A DNA stretch of 64,000 nucleotides. It comes from Variovorax sp. YR216. GTDB lineage: Bacteria; Pseudomonadota; Gammaproteobacteria; Burkholderiales; Burkholderiaceae_C. The position numbers and the translations under genes were made by a program. Below the pieces are notes generated by a model that had not been told where the DNA came from, did no database searches, and saw only the letters and a list, made by a program, of their open reading frames with translations. Below, piece by piece: positions 42,413 through 51,514 of this stretch; position 1 is the first letter of the stretch, and each line of letters begins with the position of its first letter. The stretch covers positions 124,001-188,000 of the forward strand of contig NZ_FNRO01000009.1 of assembly GCF_900107745.1 (NCBI RefSeq). The letters are read 5' to 3'.

Positions 42413-43152
42413 GCCTGTCCCCGAAGTTCCCGATACAAGGGCGGCACAGCCAGCGCGAGCAGCAGGGCCGCGAACGGCACCACGCACACGTAGCCCACGT
42501 ACTTGAACCCCAGCGCACCGACGGAGCCGCCGATCACGAACATGCCGATCAGGCCGCCCGCATTGCGCAGGCGCGACCGGTCGTGACGCACGGGCTGGGT
42601 GAGGTCCGACCGGTGACGGTTCCAGTAAAGCAGCTTCCCGAGCTCCATGCCGAAGTCCGTGATGTTGCCGGTCATGTGCGTGGTGCGGATGCTTCCGCCC
42701 GAGGTCTTGGAGACCACCGCGTTCTGCAGGCCCATCACGAATGACAGCAGAAGCACCGTGATGGGCAGCGCGAACGGTGTCATCCAGCTGAGGGTGCTGG
42801 CGCTTCCGAGCACCCCGAACGGCAGCAGCAGCAGCGCCTCCAGCAGCAGGGGCGGTGCGTAGACCGTGCGCAGCCGGTGCTGCCGCGCCCAATTGACCAG
42901 GACGGCGGTGACGGCCGCGCCGGCGACGAACGCCAGGATCGCACCGGCCGCGTTCAGGACCAGCCTGGCGTTGCCCAGCACGAGCCCGTCCGCGAACTGG
43001 GAGGCGAAGCCGGTCATGTGCGAGGTGTACTGGTGCAGCACCAGGAAGCCCCCGGCGTTGATGGCACCCGCATTGAAGGCGAGGATGAGGCCCATCGTCC
43101 GGTTGGTCGATGGCGTGCGGTGGCGGTGGGTCAGGAGGTGGATTCGACGCAT
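42409..43152 (-). CDS. YoaK/DUF1275 family membrane protein
   Basis: A 247-residue protein with six hydrophobic segments and the YoaK signatures AFNAGAINAGGFLVLHQYTS then HMTGFASQFADGL and MGLQNAVVSKTSGGSIRTTH then MTGNITDFGMELG. The ATG at 43152 gives the usual length. The family's transport role is unproven. It overlaps the downstream hydrolase gene. Confidence 0.85.
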   Translation of the reverse strand: MRRIHLLTHRHRTPSTNRTMGLILAFNAGAINAGGFLVLHQYTSHMTGFASQFADGLVLGNARLVLNAAGAILAFVAGAAVTAVLVNWARQHRLRTVYAPPLLLEALLLLPFGVLGSASTLSWMTPFALPITVLLLSFVMGLQNAVVSKTSGGSIRTTHMTGNITDFGMELGKLLYWNRHRSDLTQPVRHDRSRLRNAGGLIGMFVIGGSVGALGFKYVGYVCVVPFAALLLALAVPPLYRELRGQA

Positions 43153-43262
43153 GGGGCTGTAGCGAGCACTCCCGGCCAGTATGCGGGAAATCGGCCGCCG
43201 GGGTGTCCGAAGAAAGCAGGTTGCGCAACCAGACCGCCCCCGCCGGGTAGGTGCTTTCACTA

Positions 43263-43301
43263 ACTGTCAACGATATTGTCAACAATGATGTTGACGATCG
43301 T
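43263..43301. promoter_or_regulatory. TGTCAAC repeats, probable GntR-type operator
   Basis: Two direct copies (ACTGTCAACGAT at 43263-43274 and ATTGTCAACAAT at 43275-43286) are followed by the inverted GATGTTGACGATC. The second copy is a palindrome apart from the central CA. The array lies 49 nt before the MFS start at 43350. It would suit the FCD GntR at 47659, in the same cluster, as regulator. That is inference. Confidence 0.6.
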
Positions 43302-43349
43302 TTCGACAGCGCCTAAATTCCGCCTCACCACCCGCAAGGAGACAAACCG

Positions 43350-44675
43350 ATGCAACCCACCATGACGGCCGGCGCGACAGCGACCGCCGCAGCACCCGAC
43401 ACCGCCCTCCAGCCCTCCAAGGTCCGCTGGAAGATCTTCCTGATGATGTTGTTCCTCATCTCGATCAACTACATCGACCGGGCCTCGCTGTCCGTGGCGA
43501 TGCCACTGATCGCGAAGGAATTCGACATCGGCCCCGCCGTGCAGGGCTTGCTGCTCAGTTCCTTCTTCTGGACCTATGCGCTCATGCAGATCCCGGGCGG
43601 CATGCTGGCCGACCGCTTCGGCCCGCGCGTGGTGATTGCCGGCGCAACCCTCGGCTGGGGCTTCTTCCAGGCCATCGCCGCGGTCTGCACCGGCTGGATC
43701 CCGCTGCTGCTGACGCGCCTGGGCCTGGGCGCGGCCGAGGCGCCGATCTACCCGGCGGGCGGCAAGCTCAACGGCATCTGGATGACGCAGAACGAACGCG
43801 GCCGCGGCGCCACCCTGCTCGACGGCGGCGCGCCGCTGGGCGCCGCGCTGGGCGCGATCCTGATCTCGGGCCTGATCGCCGTGCTCGGCTCATGGCGCCT
43901 CTCCTTCGTCATCGCGGGCGTCGGCACGGTTCTCGCTGGCCTGTTCGCGTGGAGCTACATCCGGAACCATCCGCGCGAACATCCCGGCGTGAACGACGCC
44001 GAGGCGAAGTACATCGAGGCCAGCCACGCGGCGGACGCCGCGAGCGAGCCGCAGGGCGCCAGCGGCCGACTGCTCGACTTCCTGCGCTTCCGCTCGGTCT
44101 GGGGCATGTTCTTCGGCTGGATGTGCTTCAACGCGCTGTTCTACGGCCTGCTCACCTGGATGCCCAACTACCTCTCCAAGGTCCATGGCTTCGACATCAA
44201 GCAGATGGGCGGCGCGGTGTTCATCATGTTCTTCTCCGGCTTCGTCGGCGAGATGTTCGGCGGCTGGCTGGCCGACAAGTGGAAGGCCGCCGGCGCCTCG
44301 ACCTCGAAGGTGCTGCGCACGCTCTTCGGCATCGCCTCGGTGATCGCCACCATCTCGATCTACACGGTGTCGCAGATCACCAGCCCGGTCGCCGTGGTCG
44401 TGCTGCTCTCGGTCACCCTGTTCTTCCTGCGCTGGTGCGGCCTGTTCTGGTGCGTGCCTTCGATCCTCGGCCGCAGGGTGCACGTCGGCTTCCTCGGCGG
44501 CACCATGAACCTCGGCGGCAATGTCGCGGGCATTGGCGTGCCGATCGTGGTCGGCCTGATCGTGCAGGCGACCGGCTCGTACTTCCTGGCGCTCATGCTC
44601 TTCGCCGCGGCGGGCGCAGGTCTTTTCATCTGCTCTACGCTGCTCATCGACTACAGCAAGAAGCTTCCCGTCTAG
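43350..44675 (+). CDS. MFS transporter, ACS family (anion:cation symporter)
   Basis: A 441-residue transporter with about twelve membrane segments: SINYIDRASLSVAMPLIAKE, MLADRFGPRVVIAGATLGWG, EAPIYPAGGKLNGIWMTQNE and RGRGATLLDGGAPLGAALG typical of ACS transporters of sugar acids or carboxylates. AAGGAG lies just before the ATG. It is first of an operon with maleate-isomerase-like, hydantoinase and racemase-like genes, so it probably imports the compound those enzymes process. Confidence 0.9.
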   Translation: MQPTMTAGATATAAAPDTALQPSKVRWKIFLMMLFLISINYIDRASLSVAMPLIAKEFDIGPAVQGLLLSSFFWTYALMQIPGGMLADRFGPRVVIAGATLGWGFFQAIAAVCTGWIPLLLTRLGLGAAEAPIYPAGGKLNGIWMTQNERGRGATLLDGGAPLGAALGAILISGLIAVLGSWRLSFVIAGVGTVLAGLFAWSYIRNHPREHPGVNDAEAKYIEASHAADAASEPQGASGRLLDFLRFRSVWGMFFGWMCFNALFYGLLTWMPNYLSKVHGFDIKQMGGAVFIMFFSGFVGEMFGGWLADKWKAAGASTSKVLRTLFGIASVIATISIYTVSQITSPVAVVVLLSVTLFFLRWCGLFWCVPSILGRRVHVGFLGGTMNLGGNVAGIGVPIVVGLIVQATGSYFLALMLFAAAGAGLFICSTLLIDYSKKLPV

Positions 44676-44697
44676 TCCACTTTTCGAGATCCGCGAA

Positions 44698-45417
44698 ATG
44701 TCCCAGCAAAAACGCATCGGCGTGCTGACGCCTTCCTCCAACACGGCGCTCGAGCCGTTGACCAGCGCGATGGTCGCCGGCGTGCCGGGCGTCACTGCGC
44801 ACTTTTCGCGGTTCCGCGTGACCGAGATCTCGATGGGCGACAAGTCGCAGAGCCAGTTCGACGAGCGCACCATCCTCGAAGCCGCAAAGCTGCTGGCCGA
44901 CGCGAATGTCGATGTGATCTGCTGGAGCGGCACCTCCGCGAGCTGGCTGGGCTTCGAGCGCGACCGCGCGCTGTGCGAACGCATCACCGAGGCGACCAGC
45001 ATTCCGGCGACCACCTCGGTGCTGGCCCTCAACGACCTGCTGGCCGCACAGGGTGCGCGCACGCTGGGGCTGGTGTCGCCCTACGTGGAGGATGTCCAGC
45101 GGCGCATCGTCGCCAACTATGCGGCGCAGGACATCGAGTGCGTCGCGGAGCGCCATCTCGACCTGACGGTGAACTTCTCCTTCGCTGAAGTCGATGCGGA
45201 CACCCTGCGCAAGATGATCCGGGAGGTCGCGCAGCACAAGCCCGACGCGATCACCGTGATGTGCACCAACCTGCACGGCGCGCCGCTGGTCGATGAACTG
45301 GAGCGCGAGCTCGGCATCCCGATCTACGACTCGGTCGCCACCGTGGTGTGGAAGGCGCTGAAGATCACCGGCGTCGACACCCGGCTGGTCAAGGGCTGGG
45401 GAGGGCTTTTCAAATGA
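44698..45417 (+). CDS. Maleate cis-trans isomerase/arylmalonate decarboxylase-like protein
   Basis: A 239-residue Asp/Glu racemase-superfamily protein. The start RIGVLTPSSNTALEPLTSAM is typical of the maleate isomerase group. Two cysteines sit at the expected catalytic places, C75 in ICWSGTSASWLGF and C189 in VMCTNLHGAPLV. Maleate isomerase makes fumarate. In this context, before hydantoinase and amidase genes, it could finish the degradation of a cyclic imide through maleate. That is a hypothesis. Confidence 0.85.
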   Translation: MSQQKRIGVLTPSSNTALEPLTSAMVAGVPGVTAHFSRFRVTEISMGDKSQSQFDERTILEAAKLLADANVDVICWSGTSASWLGFERDRALCERITEATSIPATTSVLALNDLLAAQGARTLGLVSPYVEDVQRRIVANYAAQDIECVAERHLDLTVNFSFAEVDADTLRKMIREVAQHKPDAITVMCTNLHGAPLVDELERELGIPIYDSVATVVWKALKITGVDTRLVKGWGGLFK

Positions 45418-46850
45418 GCACCGCCACCTTCGACCTCGTCGTGCGCAATGCGCGCGTCGCCACCGCAAGCGATACCTTCGACGCCGACATCGGCATCACG
45501 GGAGGCCGCATCGTGCAACTCGGCCAGGGCTTGCCGGCAGGCCGCCGCGAGATCGACGCCGCGGGCGCATTCGTCACGCCGGGCGGCGTCGACGCGCACT
45601 GCCACCTCGACCAGCCGATGGAAGCGCCGGTCCGCATGGCGGACGACTTCGACACCGGCACGCGCGCGGCCGCTTGCGGCGGCACGACCACGGTGATCCC
45701 GTTCGCCGCGCAGCAAAAGGGCCAGTCGCTCCGCGCAGCAGTGCGCGACTACCACGAGCGTGCCGAAGGCCGCGCGCATGTCGACCATGCCTTTCACCTG
45801 ATCGTCAGCGACCCGACAGAGGACGTGCTCAAGAACGAGCTGCCGCAGTTGATCGCCGAGGGCTACACGTCGTTCAAGATCTACATGACCTACGACGACC
45901 TCAAGCTCAACGACGGCCAGATCCTGGACGTGCTCTCGGTCGCGCGCGAGCATGACGCGATGGCGATGATCCATGCAGAGAACGCCGACTGCATCGAATG
46001 GCTGACGCGCCGCCTCGAAGCGAGCGGGCGCACCGCACCGCGCTTCCATGCGCACGCGCGGCCGATGCTGGTCGAGCGCGAGGCCACGCACCGTGCGATC
46101 GCGCTGTCGGAACTGGTCGACGTGCCGATCATGATCGTGCACGTCTCCGGCAAGGAAGCCGTCGAGCAGATCCGCTGGGCGCGTTCGCACGGCCTGCACG
46201 TGTTCGCGGAAACCTGTCCGCAATACCTCTTCCTCACCGCCGAGGACCTCGGCATCGACGACAGCTACGGCGGTGCCCGCTGCGTCTGCAGCCCGCCGCC
46301 GCGCAACAAGGACAACCAGCAGGTGATCTGGAACGGCCTGGCCGATGGCCTGTTCACGATCTTCTCGTCCGACCACGCGCCGTTCCGCTACGACGCGCCC
46401 GAAGGCAAGAAGCCGGGCGGCGAGGAAGTCGCGTTCCGCCACATTCCCAACGGCATTCCGGGCATCGAGACGCGCCTGCCGCTCTTGTTCTCGCATGGCG
46501 TGCTCGACGGGCGCATCACGATCAACCGCTTCGTCGAACTCACCTCGACCAATCCCGCGAAGGCCTACGGCCTGCATCCGCGCAAGGGGACCATCGCGAT
46601 CGGCGCCGACGCCGACTTGGTGGTCTGGAGCGCGACGCCGCGGCAGGTGCGCAATGCCGACCTGCACCATGCGGTCGACTACACGCCCTACGAAGGCATC
46701 GACGTGAAGGCCTGGCCAGCGCTCACGCTGGCGCGCGGCGAAGTCGTGTGGGACGGCAAGACATTCCACCCCCGCGCAGGGCGCGGGCAGTTCCTGCGCC
46801 GCGGCCGGCCCTCGCTGCTTCCGGCGCCGCAACCGCGAGGCACGCCATGA
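45414..46850 (+). CDS. Hydantoinase/dihydropyrimidinase (cyclic amidohydrolase)
   Basis: A 478-residue amidohydrolase. Metal ligands are visible in GGVDAHCHLDQPM (HxH), SFKIYMTYDD (the carboxylated Lys), MIHAENAD and VHVSGKEA (His), and FSSDHAPFR (Asp). It opens five- or six-membered cyclic amides such as hydantoins, dihydropyrimidines or imides. The ATG at 45414 overlaps the previous stop (ATGA). An extra basic C-terminal tail (about 450-478) extends beyond the usual end. Confidence 0.92.
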   Translation: MSTATFDLVVRNARVATASDTFDADIGITGGRIVQLGQGLPAGRREIDAAGAFVTPGGVDAHCHLDQPMEAPVRMADDFDTGTRAAACGGTTTVIPFAAQQKGQSLRAAVRDYHERAEGRAHVDHAFHLIVSDPTEDVLKNELPQLIAEGYTSFKIYMTYDDLKLNDGQILDVLSVAREHDAMAMIHAENADCIEWLTRRLEASGRTAPRFHAHARPMLVEREATHRAIALSELVDVPIMIVHVSGKEAVEQIRWARSHGLHVFAETCPQYLFLTAEDLGIDDSYGGARCVCSPPPRNKDNQQVIWNGLADGLFTIFSSDHAPFRYDAPEGKKPGGEEVAFRHIPNGIPGIETRLPLLFSHGVLDGRITINRFVELTSTNPAKAYGLHPRKGTIAIGADADLVVWSATPRQVRNADLHHAVDYTPYEGIDVKAWPALTLARGEVVWDGKTFHPRAGRGQFLRRGRPSLLPAPQPRGTP

Positions 46851-47602
46851 AGATCCTGCTGATCAATCCGAACACCTCCCACAGCGTTTCCGACCTCATC
46901 GAAGCGGAGGCCCGCCGTGCTGCCGCGCCTGGCACGCAGATCAGCGTGGTCACCGCGCCTTTCGGCGTGGCCTACATCGAGACGCGGTTCGAGTCGCTGA
47001 TCGGCGCCTATGCCGCCGCCACGCTCGCCGCCGAGCACTGCGACCGGCATGACGCGATCGTCGTCGCTGCCTTCGGCGACCCGGGCATCGACGGCCTGCG
47101 CGAAGTGCTGGACATCCCCGTGGTCGGACTCACCGAGGCGGCACTGATGAGTGCCTGCCTGCTGGGCAAGCGCTTCTCGATCGTGGCGATCTCGCACCGC
47201 ATCACCGCGTGGTACCGCGAATGCGTGGCCGCCAACGGCCTCTCGGACAGGCTGGCGAGCATCCGCAACCTCGACAATCCGCTGAAGGACATCGGGCGCG
47301 TGCAGGAAGACCACACCGCGCGCCTCGAGGCGCTGTGCCTGTCGGCCGTACAGGACGACGGCGCCGACGTGATCATCATCGCGGGCGCACCGCTCGCGGG
47401 CCTGGCGCGCTCCATCAGCGACCGCATCCCGGTGCCGGTGGTGGATGGCGTGTCGAGCGCCGTCTGCCATGCGCAGACGCTCGTCTCGCTGGGCACGCTG
47501 CCCGCCCGGCAGGGCAGCTTCGCGCCGCCGCCGGTCAAGCCCAACCATGGCCTGCCCGAGGGCATCGCGCGCCTGCTCGCCCGGGACCGCTCATCGCGAT
47601 GA
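46847..47602 (+). CDS. Asp/Glu/hydantoin racemase-fold protein (HyuE-like) lacking catalytic Cys
   Basis: A 251-residue protein of the HyuE family (MKILLINPNTSHSVSDLIEA, PVVDGVSSAVCHA). In classical hydantoin and allantoin racemases the two active-site Cys lie in ACFGDPG and GCGGMA. Here the equivalents read AAFGDPG (A75) and IAGAPLAG (about residue 180), so both are absent. It therefore may not racemise by the two-base Cys mechanism. It overlaps the hydantoinase gene (ATGA), so it surely works on the same compound. Confidence 0.88.
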   Translation: MKILLINPNTSHSVSDLIEAEARRAAAPGTQISVVTAPFGVAYIETRFESLIGAYAAATLAAEHCDRHDAIVVAAFGDPGIDGLREVLDIPVVGLTEAALMSACLLGKRFSIVAISHRITAWYRECVAANGLSDRLASIRNLDNPLKDIGRVQEDHTARLEALCLSAVQDDGADVIIIAGAPLAGLARSISDRIPVPVVDGVSSAVCHAQTLVSLGTLPARQGSFAPPPVKPNHGLPEGIARLLARDRSSR

Positions 47603-47658
47603 GGCCTTGTGGCGACGGCTTCGCGTGCCGCGCGCGCCGTCGCTAAGATCGAACCGCA

Positions 47659-48369
47659 ATGCCAAAGAAACCAAGTCCAACCCCAGAGACAACCAGCACG
47701 GCCCGCGAGCAGGGTGCCGATGCCATCGCCGAGAAGATCTCCACGGCCATCCTCGAACATCGGCTGGCGCCGGGCACCAAGCTTGGCGAAGACCGGCTGG
47801 CGAGCATCTTCAACACCAACCGCGCCAAGATCCGCGAGGTGCTGGCGCGCCTCGCGCACGAACAGATCGTCGAGCTGGTGCCGCAGCGCGGCGCGCATGT
47901 CGCCAAGCCGACCATCGAGCAGGCGCGTGACGTCTTCGAGGCACGGCGCCTGATCGAGCCCGGCGTGCTGCGCCGGCTCATCGGCACGATCGACGATTTC
48001 AAGATGCAGCGGCTGCGCCGGCACCTCGAGCTCGAAGCCGACGCGCGCCAGCGGGGCGATGCGCGCGCCGTGGTGCGCCTGTCGGGCGAGTTCCATCTGC
48101 TCCTGGCCGAGCTCGCGGGCAACTCGGCGCTCGCGCGCACCATGCGCGAGCTGTCGACGCTCACCTGCCTGATCATCTCGCTCTACGACGCGCCCACGGC
48201 CACCAGTTGCCGGGCCGACGAGCATGAAGAGATCGTCGAAGCCATCAAGCGCAAGGACGCGCGCAAGGCCGAGGCGCTCATGCTGCATCACCTGGATCAC
48301 ATCCAGGAGAGCCTCAAGCTCGATGCCGGCAGCGACGAGGCCGACCTCGAAAGCATCCTGGGCGAATAA
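47659..48369 (+). CDS. GntR family regulator (FCD domain)
   Basis: A 236-residue regulator. The winged HTH (about 20-85) has LAPGTKLGEDRLASIFNTNR, AKIREVLARLAHEQIVELVP and QRGAHVAKPTIEQARDVFEA. The FCD effector domain (about 95-225) has its metal-site His/Asp region (GEFHLLLAEL, HEEIVEAI). It is close to the GntR at 57773, so one arose by duplication. It ends the MFS-hydantoinase operon and faces the amidase gene. Confidence 0.93.
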   Translation: MPKKPSPTPETTSTAREQGADAIAEKISTAILEHRLAPGTKLGEDRLASIFNTNRAKIREVLARLAHEQIVELVPQRGAHVAKPTIEQARDVFEARRLIEPGVLRRLIGTIDDFKMQRLRRHLELEADARQRGDARAVVRLSGEFHLLLAELAGNSALARTMRELSTLTCLIISLYDAPTATSCRADEHEEIVEAIKRKDARKAEALMLHHLDHIQESLKLDAGSDEADLESILGE

Positions 48370-48378
48370 GCCCGTGGG

Positions 48379-49836
48379 TCACGCGTCTCGCAGGGCCGTC
48401 GACTCGACGACCTTCGCGAAGCGCAGCACGGTCGCATCCTCGTAGCGCGGCGCCACCACCTGCAGGCCGACGGGCAGCCCGCGCACCCGCCCGGCGGGCA
48501 CGGAGCACGCGGGAACGCCGCAGTAGTTGAACAGCGGCGTGAAGGCTGCATGCCCGCGCGGGCCGGCCGGCCGGCCGCCGATCACCGGCGGGCCGAGATG
48601 GTCCAGCGGCCAGGCGGTCACCGGTGCAGTGGGGCACAGCAGCAGGTCGTACTCCGCGAAGAAGCTTCCCAGTGCGTGGCCGATGCGCTCGCGCAGGCGC
48701 AGCGCGCGGGCGATGTCGGCCGGCGCGCAGCGCGCACCGGCTTCGATCTGCATCACGAGATTCGGATCGATGCGTTCGCGCTCGGATGCCAGCCGGCTGC
48801 CGTACAGCGCGTGCAGGCCCGCCTGCTGGAGCGCGAGCAGCGGGTACTCGCGCGCCTCGGTGGGCCACGGTGGATCGCCGTTGTCGATGCGCCAGCCGGC
48901 CGCGCGCAGTGCATCGACGCGCGACTGGAGTGCCGCGAGCACGTCCTCGTCGATCGCGAAGTCGCAGCCGAGTCGCGGGCTCCATGCGATGCGCAGGTCG
49001 CGCGACGGCACGGCGAGCGGCGTCCCGGCTTCGAGGCCGCTGGGGATGGGCACGCCCGCCGGATCGCCTGCGTCGTACGCGGCCAGCAGGTCGTAGACCC
49101 ACGCACAGTCGGTCACGTCGCGCGCCAGCACCCCGATGACCGAGAGGCCGTAGTTGGGTTCGGCGAAGCCCCACGGATGGGGGATCATTCCTGCGCTGGG
49201 CTTGAGTCCGACCAGTCCGCAATGTGCGGCGGGCCGCCGCGTGGAGCCGCCCGCATCGGTGGCCAGAGCCAGCAGGCCCAGCCCGCTTGCGAGCGCCGAC
49301 ACCGCACCGCCGGACGAACCGCCGGGCGTGAGCGCAGGGTCCATCGGATGGCGCGTCGCGCCGTAGACGAGGTTGCTGGTCACGCCCTTGCAGGCGAACT
49401 CGGAGCAATTGGTGATGCCGAGCACCACCGCGCCCAGCGCACGCAGCCGCGCCACCGCCCAGGCATCGCGCGGCGCGATGAAGTCCTCGAGGAGCAGCGA
49501 ACCCTGCGTGATGCGATAGCCCTCGACCCAGAGGTTGTCCTTCACCGTGACTGGCACGCCGGCCAGCGGTAGCGCGTCGCCCGCGGCCAGTCGGCGATCG
49601 ACATCGGCGGCTTCCCGCAGCACGCGTTCGGGATCGAATTGCACGATGGCGAGCAGGCCCGGATTCAGCGCCTCGACGCGCGCGATGAAGTGGCGTGCCA
49701 CCTCGGCCGCGCTGGCTGCGCCGTCGATGACCTGCGCCGCAAGCGCTCGCGCGGACAGTGTGTGCAACGCGCTCATTGGAGTGCCTTCGCGCAGCAGCGC
49801 TTCGGTATTCGCCTTCGGAGCGGCCGGGCGGCTCAT
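48379..49836 (-). CDS. Amidase signature family protein
   Basis: A 485-residue amidase. The Lys-Ser-Ser triad regions are visible: PVTVKDNLW (Lys), GGSSGGAVSALASG (first Ser) and ATDAGGSTRRPAA (second Ser). It hydrolyses C-N amide bonds. The ATG at 49836 overlaps the stop of the gene upstream (ATGA). An allophanate or half-amide hydrolase role is plausible next to cyclic-amide hydrolases, and the substrate is unknown. Confidence 0.9.
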   Translation of the reverse strand: MSRPAAPKANTEALLREGTPMSALHTLSARALAAQVIDGAASAAEVARHFIARVEALNPGLLAIVQFDPERVLREAADVDRRLAAGDALPLAGVPVTVKDNLWVEGYRITQGSLLLEDFIAPRDAWAVARLRALGAVVLGITNCSEFACKGVTSNLVYGATRHPMDPALTPGGSSGGAVSALASGLGLLALATDAGGSTRRPAAHCGLVGLKPSAGMIPHPWGFAEPNYGLSVIGVLARDVTDCAWVYDLLAAYDAGDPAGVPIPSGLEAGTPLAVPSRDLRIAWSPRLGCDFAIDEDVLAALQSRVDALRAAGWRIDNGDPPWPTEAREYPLLALQQAGLHALYGSRLASERERIDPNLVMQIEAGARCAPADIARALRLRERIGHALGSFFAEYDLLLCPTAPVTAWPLDHLGPPVIGGRPAGPRGHAAFTPLFNYCGVPACSVPAGRVRGLPVGLQVVAPRYEDATVLRFAKVVESTALRDA

Positions 49837-50585
49837 GGCGCGCGCCTGCCGTTGAAGAGCGCGGCCAGCGGTGCCGACACGTCGGTCACGTCGCGGCCGA
49901 CGATCGGCGCGAGGCTGCCAGCCCGCGCGGCGGGCAGCGACAGTTGGTAACGCGCTTCCGCCAAGGCGACGGCGCAAGCCACGCCATCGAGCAGCGGCAC
50001 CGATGCGCGCGGCTGCAGCGGCGCGGCCATCGAAGCCATCGCGGCGCCGGCCAGCAGCACGGCTTCGGCGCCGTCGCGCTGCACCAGCCGTTCGACGCCT
50101 TCGAGCACACGGGCTTGCACCGCGTCGGGCGCGCTGAAGGTCTGTTCGGGCGTTACATCGAGCGCTTCGACGCCGGCCAGCCGCGCGGCCATGCCGTGCT
50201 GCTCGACCAGTTCGCGGTACAGCGGCGCCATGCGCGCACCGTAGGTCAGCACGCCGATGCGGCTGGCCAGAGTGGCGCCGACCAGCAGCCCGGCCTCGGT
50301 CATGCCGATGACCGGCATGTCGAGCAGCTCGCGGCAGGGCCACAGCGCGCTGTCCAGCGACACGCCCAGCACGATCGCGTCGACGTCGCCGGCGTGCTGC
50401 GCGGCCAGTTCCAGCACCTCCTGCTGCGCGATCGCGTTCTCGGCGCGCGAGGCGATGATGGCCGGGCCGCGCCGACCGGTGACGGCGAGCAGCTCGGTAT
50501 CGGGCCGCGCCGCGGCGCGCGCGGCGGCCAGCACTGCATCGGTCACCGCCTGCGTCCGGTTCGGATTGATCAGCAGCAACTTCAT
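49833..50585 (-). CDS. HyuE-fold racemase-like protein lacking catalytic Cys
   Basis: A 250-residue Asp/Glu racemase-superfamily protein (MKLLLINPNRTQAVTDAVLA, PLLDGVACAVALAEA). The first active-site Cys region reads VLGVSLDSALWPC and the second LAGAAMASMA, so neither carries the Cys at the usual place. It is the second such protein in this cluster. It overlaps the deacetylase-type gene upstream and the amidase downstream (ATGA), so all three are coupled. Confidence 0.85.
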   Translation of the reverse strand: MKLLLINPNRTQAVTDAVLAAARAAARPDTELLAVTGRRGPAIIASRAENAIAQQEVLELAAQHAGDVDAIVLGVSLDSALWPCRELLDMPVIGMTEAGLLVGATLASRIGVLTYGARMAPLYRELVEQHGMAARLAGVEALDVTPEQTFSAPDAVQARVLEGVERLVQRDGAEAVLLAGAAMASMAAPLQPRASVPLLDGVACAVALAEARYQLSLPAARAGSLAPIVGRDVTDVSAPLAALFNGRRAP

Positions 50586-51514
50586 GCCGCGCCCTTCATC
50601 GATGCTGGCGGTGGCACGTGTTCCAGCCAGTGGCGCGCGATCTGCTCGCGGGTCGCGAACCACACGCCTTCGCGGCCCGCGATGCGGTCCACCAGCGCCT
50701 TCAGTCCGCCGATGCGCCCGGCACGGCCGATGATGCGGGTGTGCAGGCCGATGGACATCATGCGCGGCGCTGTGCGCGATTCGGCGAGCAGCCATTCGAA
50801 GGCATCGCCGCAGTAGCGCGCGAAGTCCTCGCCGTGAACGAAGGCGTGGCTGTCGAAGAAGCGCATGTCGTTGGTGTCGAAGGCATAGGGCAGCACCAGG
50901 TGCGGGCGCCCGCCCACTTGCAGGTAGTAGGGCAGGTCGTCGTTGTAGGCGTCGCTGTCGTAGAGAAAGCCGCCGTGCTCCACCAGCAGCCTGCGCGTGT
51001 TGACGGAAGCCGACGACTTGGTGTGCCAGCCCACGGGCGGCTTGCCGCAGAGGCGCTCGATGGTGGCGACGCTGCGCGCGATGCGCGCGCGCTCCTCGGC
51101 CTCCGGCAGCCCTGCATGCGCCTCCCAGCGCCAGCCGTGGCAGCAGATCTCGAAGCCGCGATTCCGCGCGTCCTCGGCAATCCACGGCGTGGCCTCCAGC
51201 GCGCGGGCGCAGCAGTTGAGCGTGACCGGCACGCCGGCATCCGCGAGCACCCGCGTGATGCGCCGGTAGCCGACGCGCGCGCCGTACTCGAAGTGGCTCT
51301 CCATGCATAGGTCCTGCGCCCCGTGCACTTCGTGGTTGACTTCGTGGCGCCCTTCGTTGCGCTCGTCGCCCGCGCTCAGCGCGAACTCCGCGCCTTCCTC
51401 CACGTTGAGCACGAAGGAGACCGCGAGGCCGGCGCCGCCGGGCCAGCGAACGTCCGGGACGGTCTCGCCATAGCCGATGAGGTCGCGCGGCAGGTAGTGG
51501 GTGGATGTGTTCAT
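50582..51514 (-). CDS. PuuE-type polysaccharide-deacetylase-fold cyclic amide hydrolase
   Basis: A 310-residue protein of the NodB-like fold: ALSFVLNVEEGAEF-like SFVLNVEEGAEFALSAGDER, GRHEVNHEVHGAQDL, YDSDAYNDDLPYYLQ and SIGLHTRIIGRAGRIGGLKA. This matches PuuE allantoinases and polysaccharide-deacetylase-type cyclic imide hydrolases rather than sugar deacetylases. A hydrolytic opening of a ureide or imide ring is likely. It is coupled by ATGA overlaps to its neighbours on both sides. Confidence 0.87.
   Translation of the reverse strand: MNTSTHYLPRDLIGYGETVPDVRWPGGAGLAVSFVLNVEEGAEFALSAGDERNEGRHEVNHEVHGAQDLCMESHFEYGARVGYRRITRVLADAGVPVTLNCCARALEATPWIAEDARNRGFEICCHGWRWEAHAGLPEAEERARIARSVATIERLCGKPPVGWHTKSSASVNTRRLLVEHGGFLYDSDAYNDDLPYYLQVGGRPHLVLPYAFDTNDMRFFDSHAFVHGEDFARYCGDAFEWLLAESRTAPRMMSIGLHTRIIGRAGRIGGLKALVDRIAGREGVWFATREQIARHWLEHVPPPASMKGAA

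Noticed and set aside
45324..46832. 502-residue minus-strand open frame
   Set aside because: It is the antisense shadow of the hydantoinase gene, whose metal-site motifs are clear on the plus strand.
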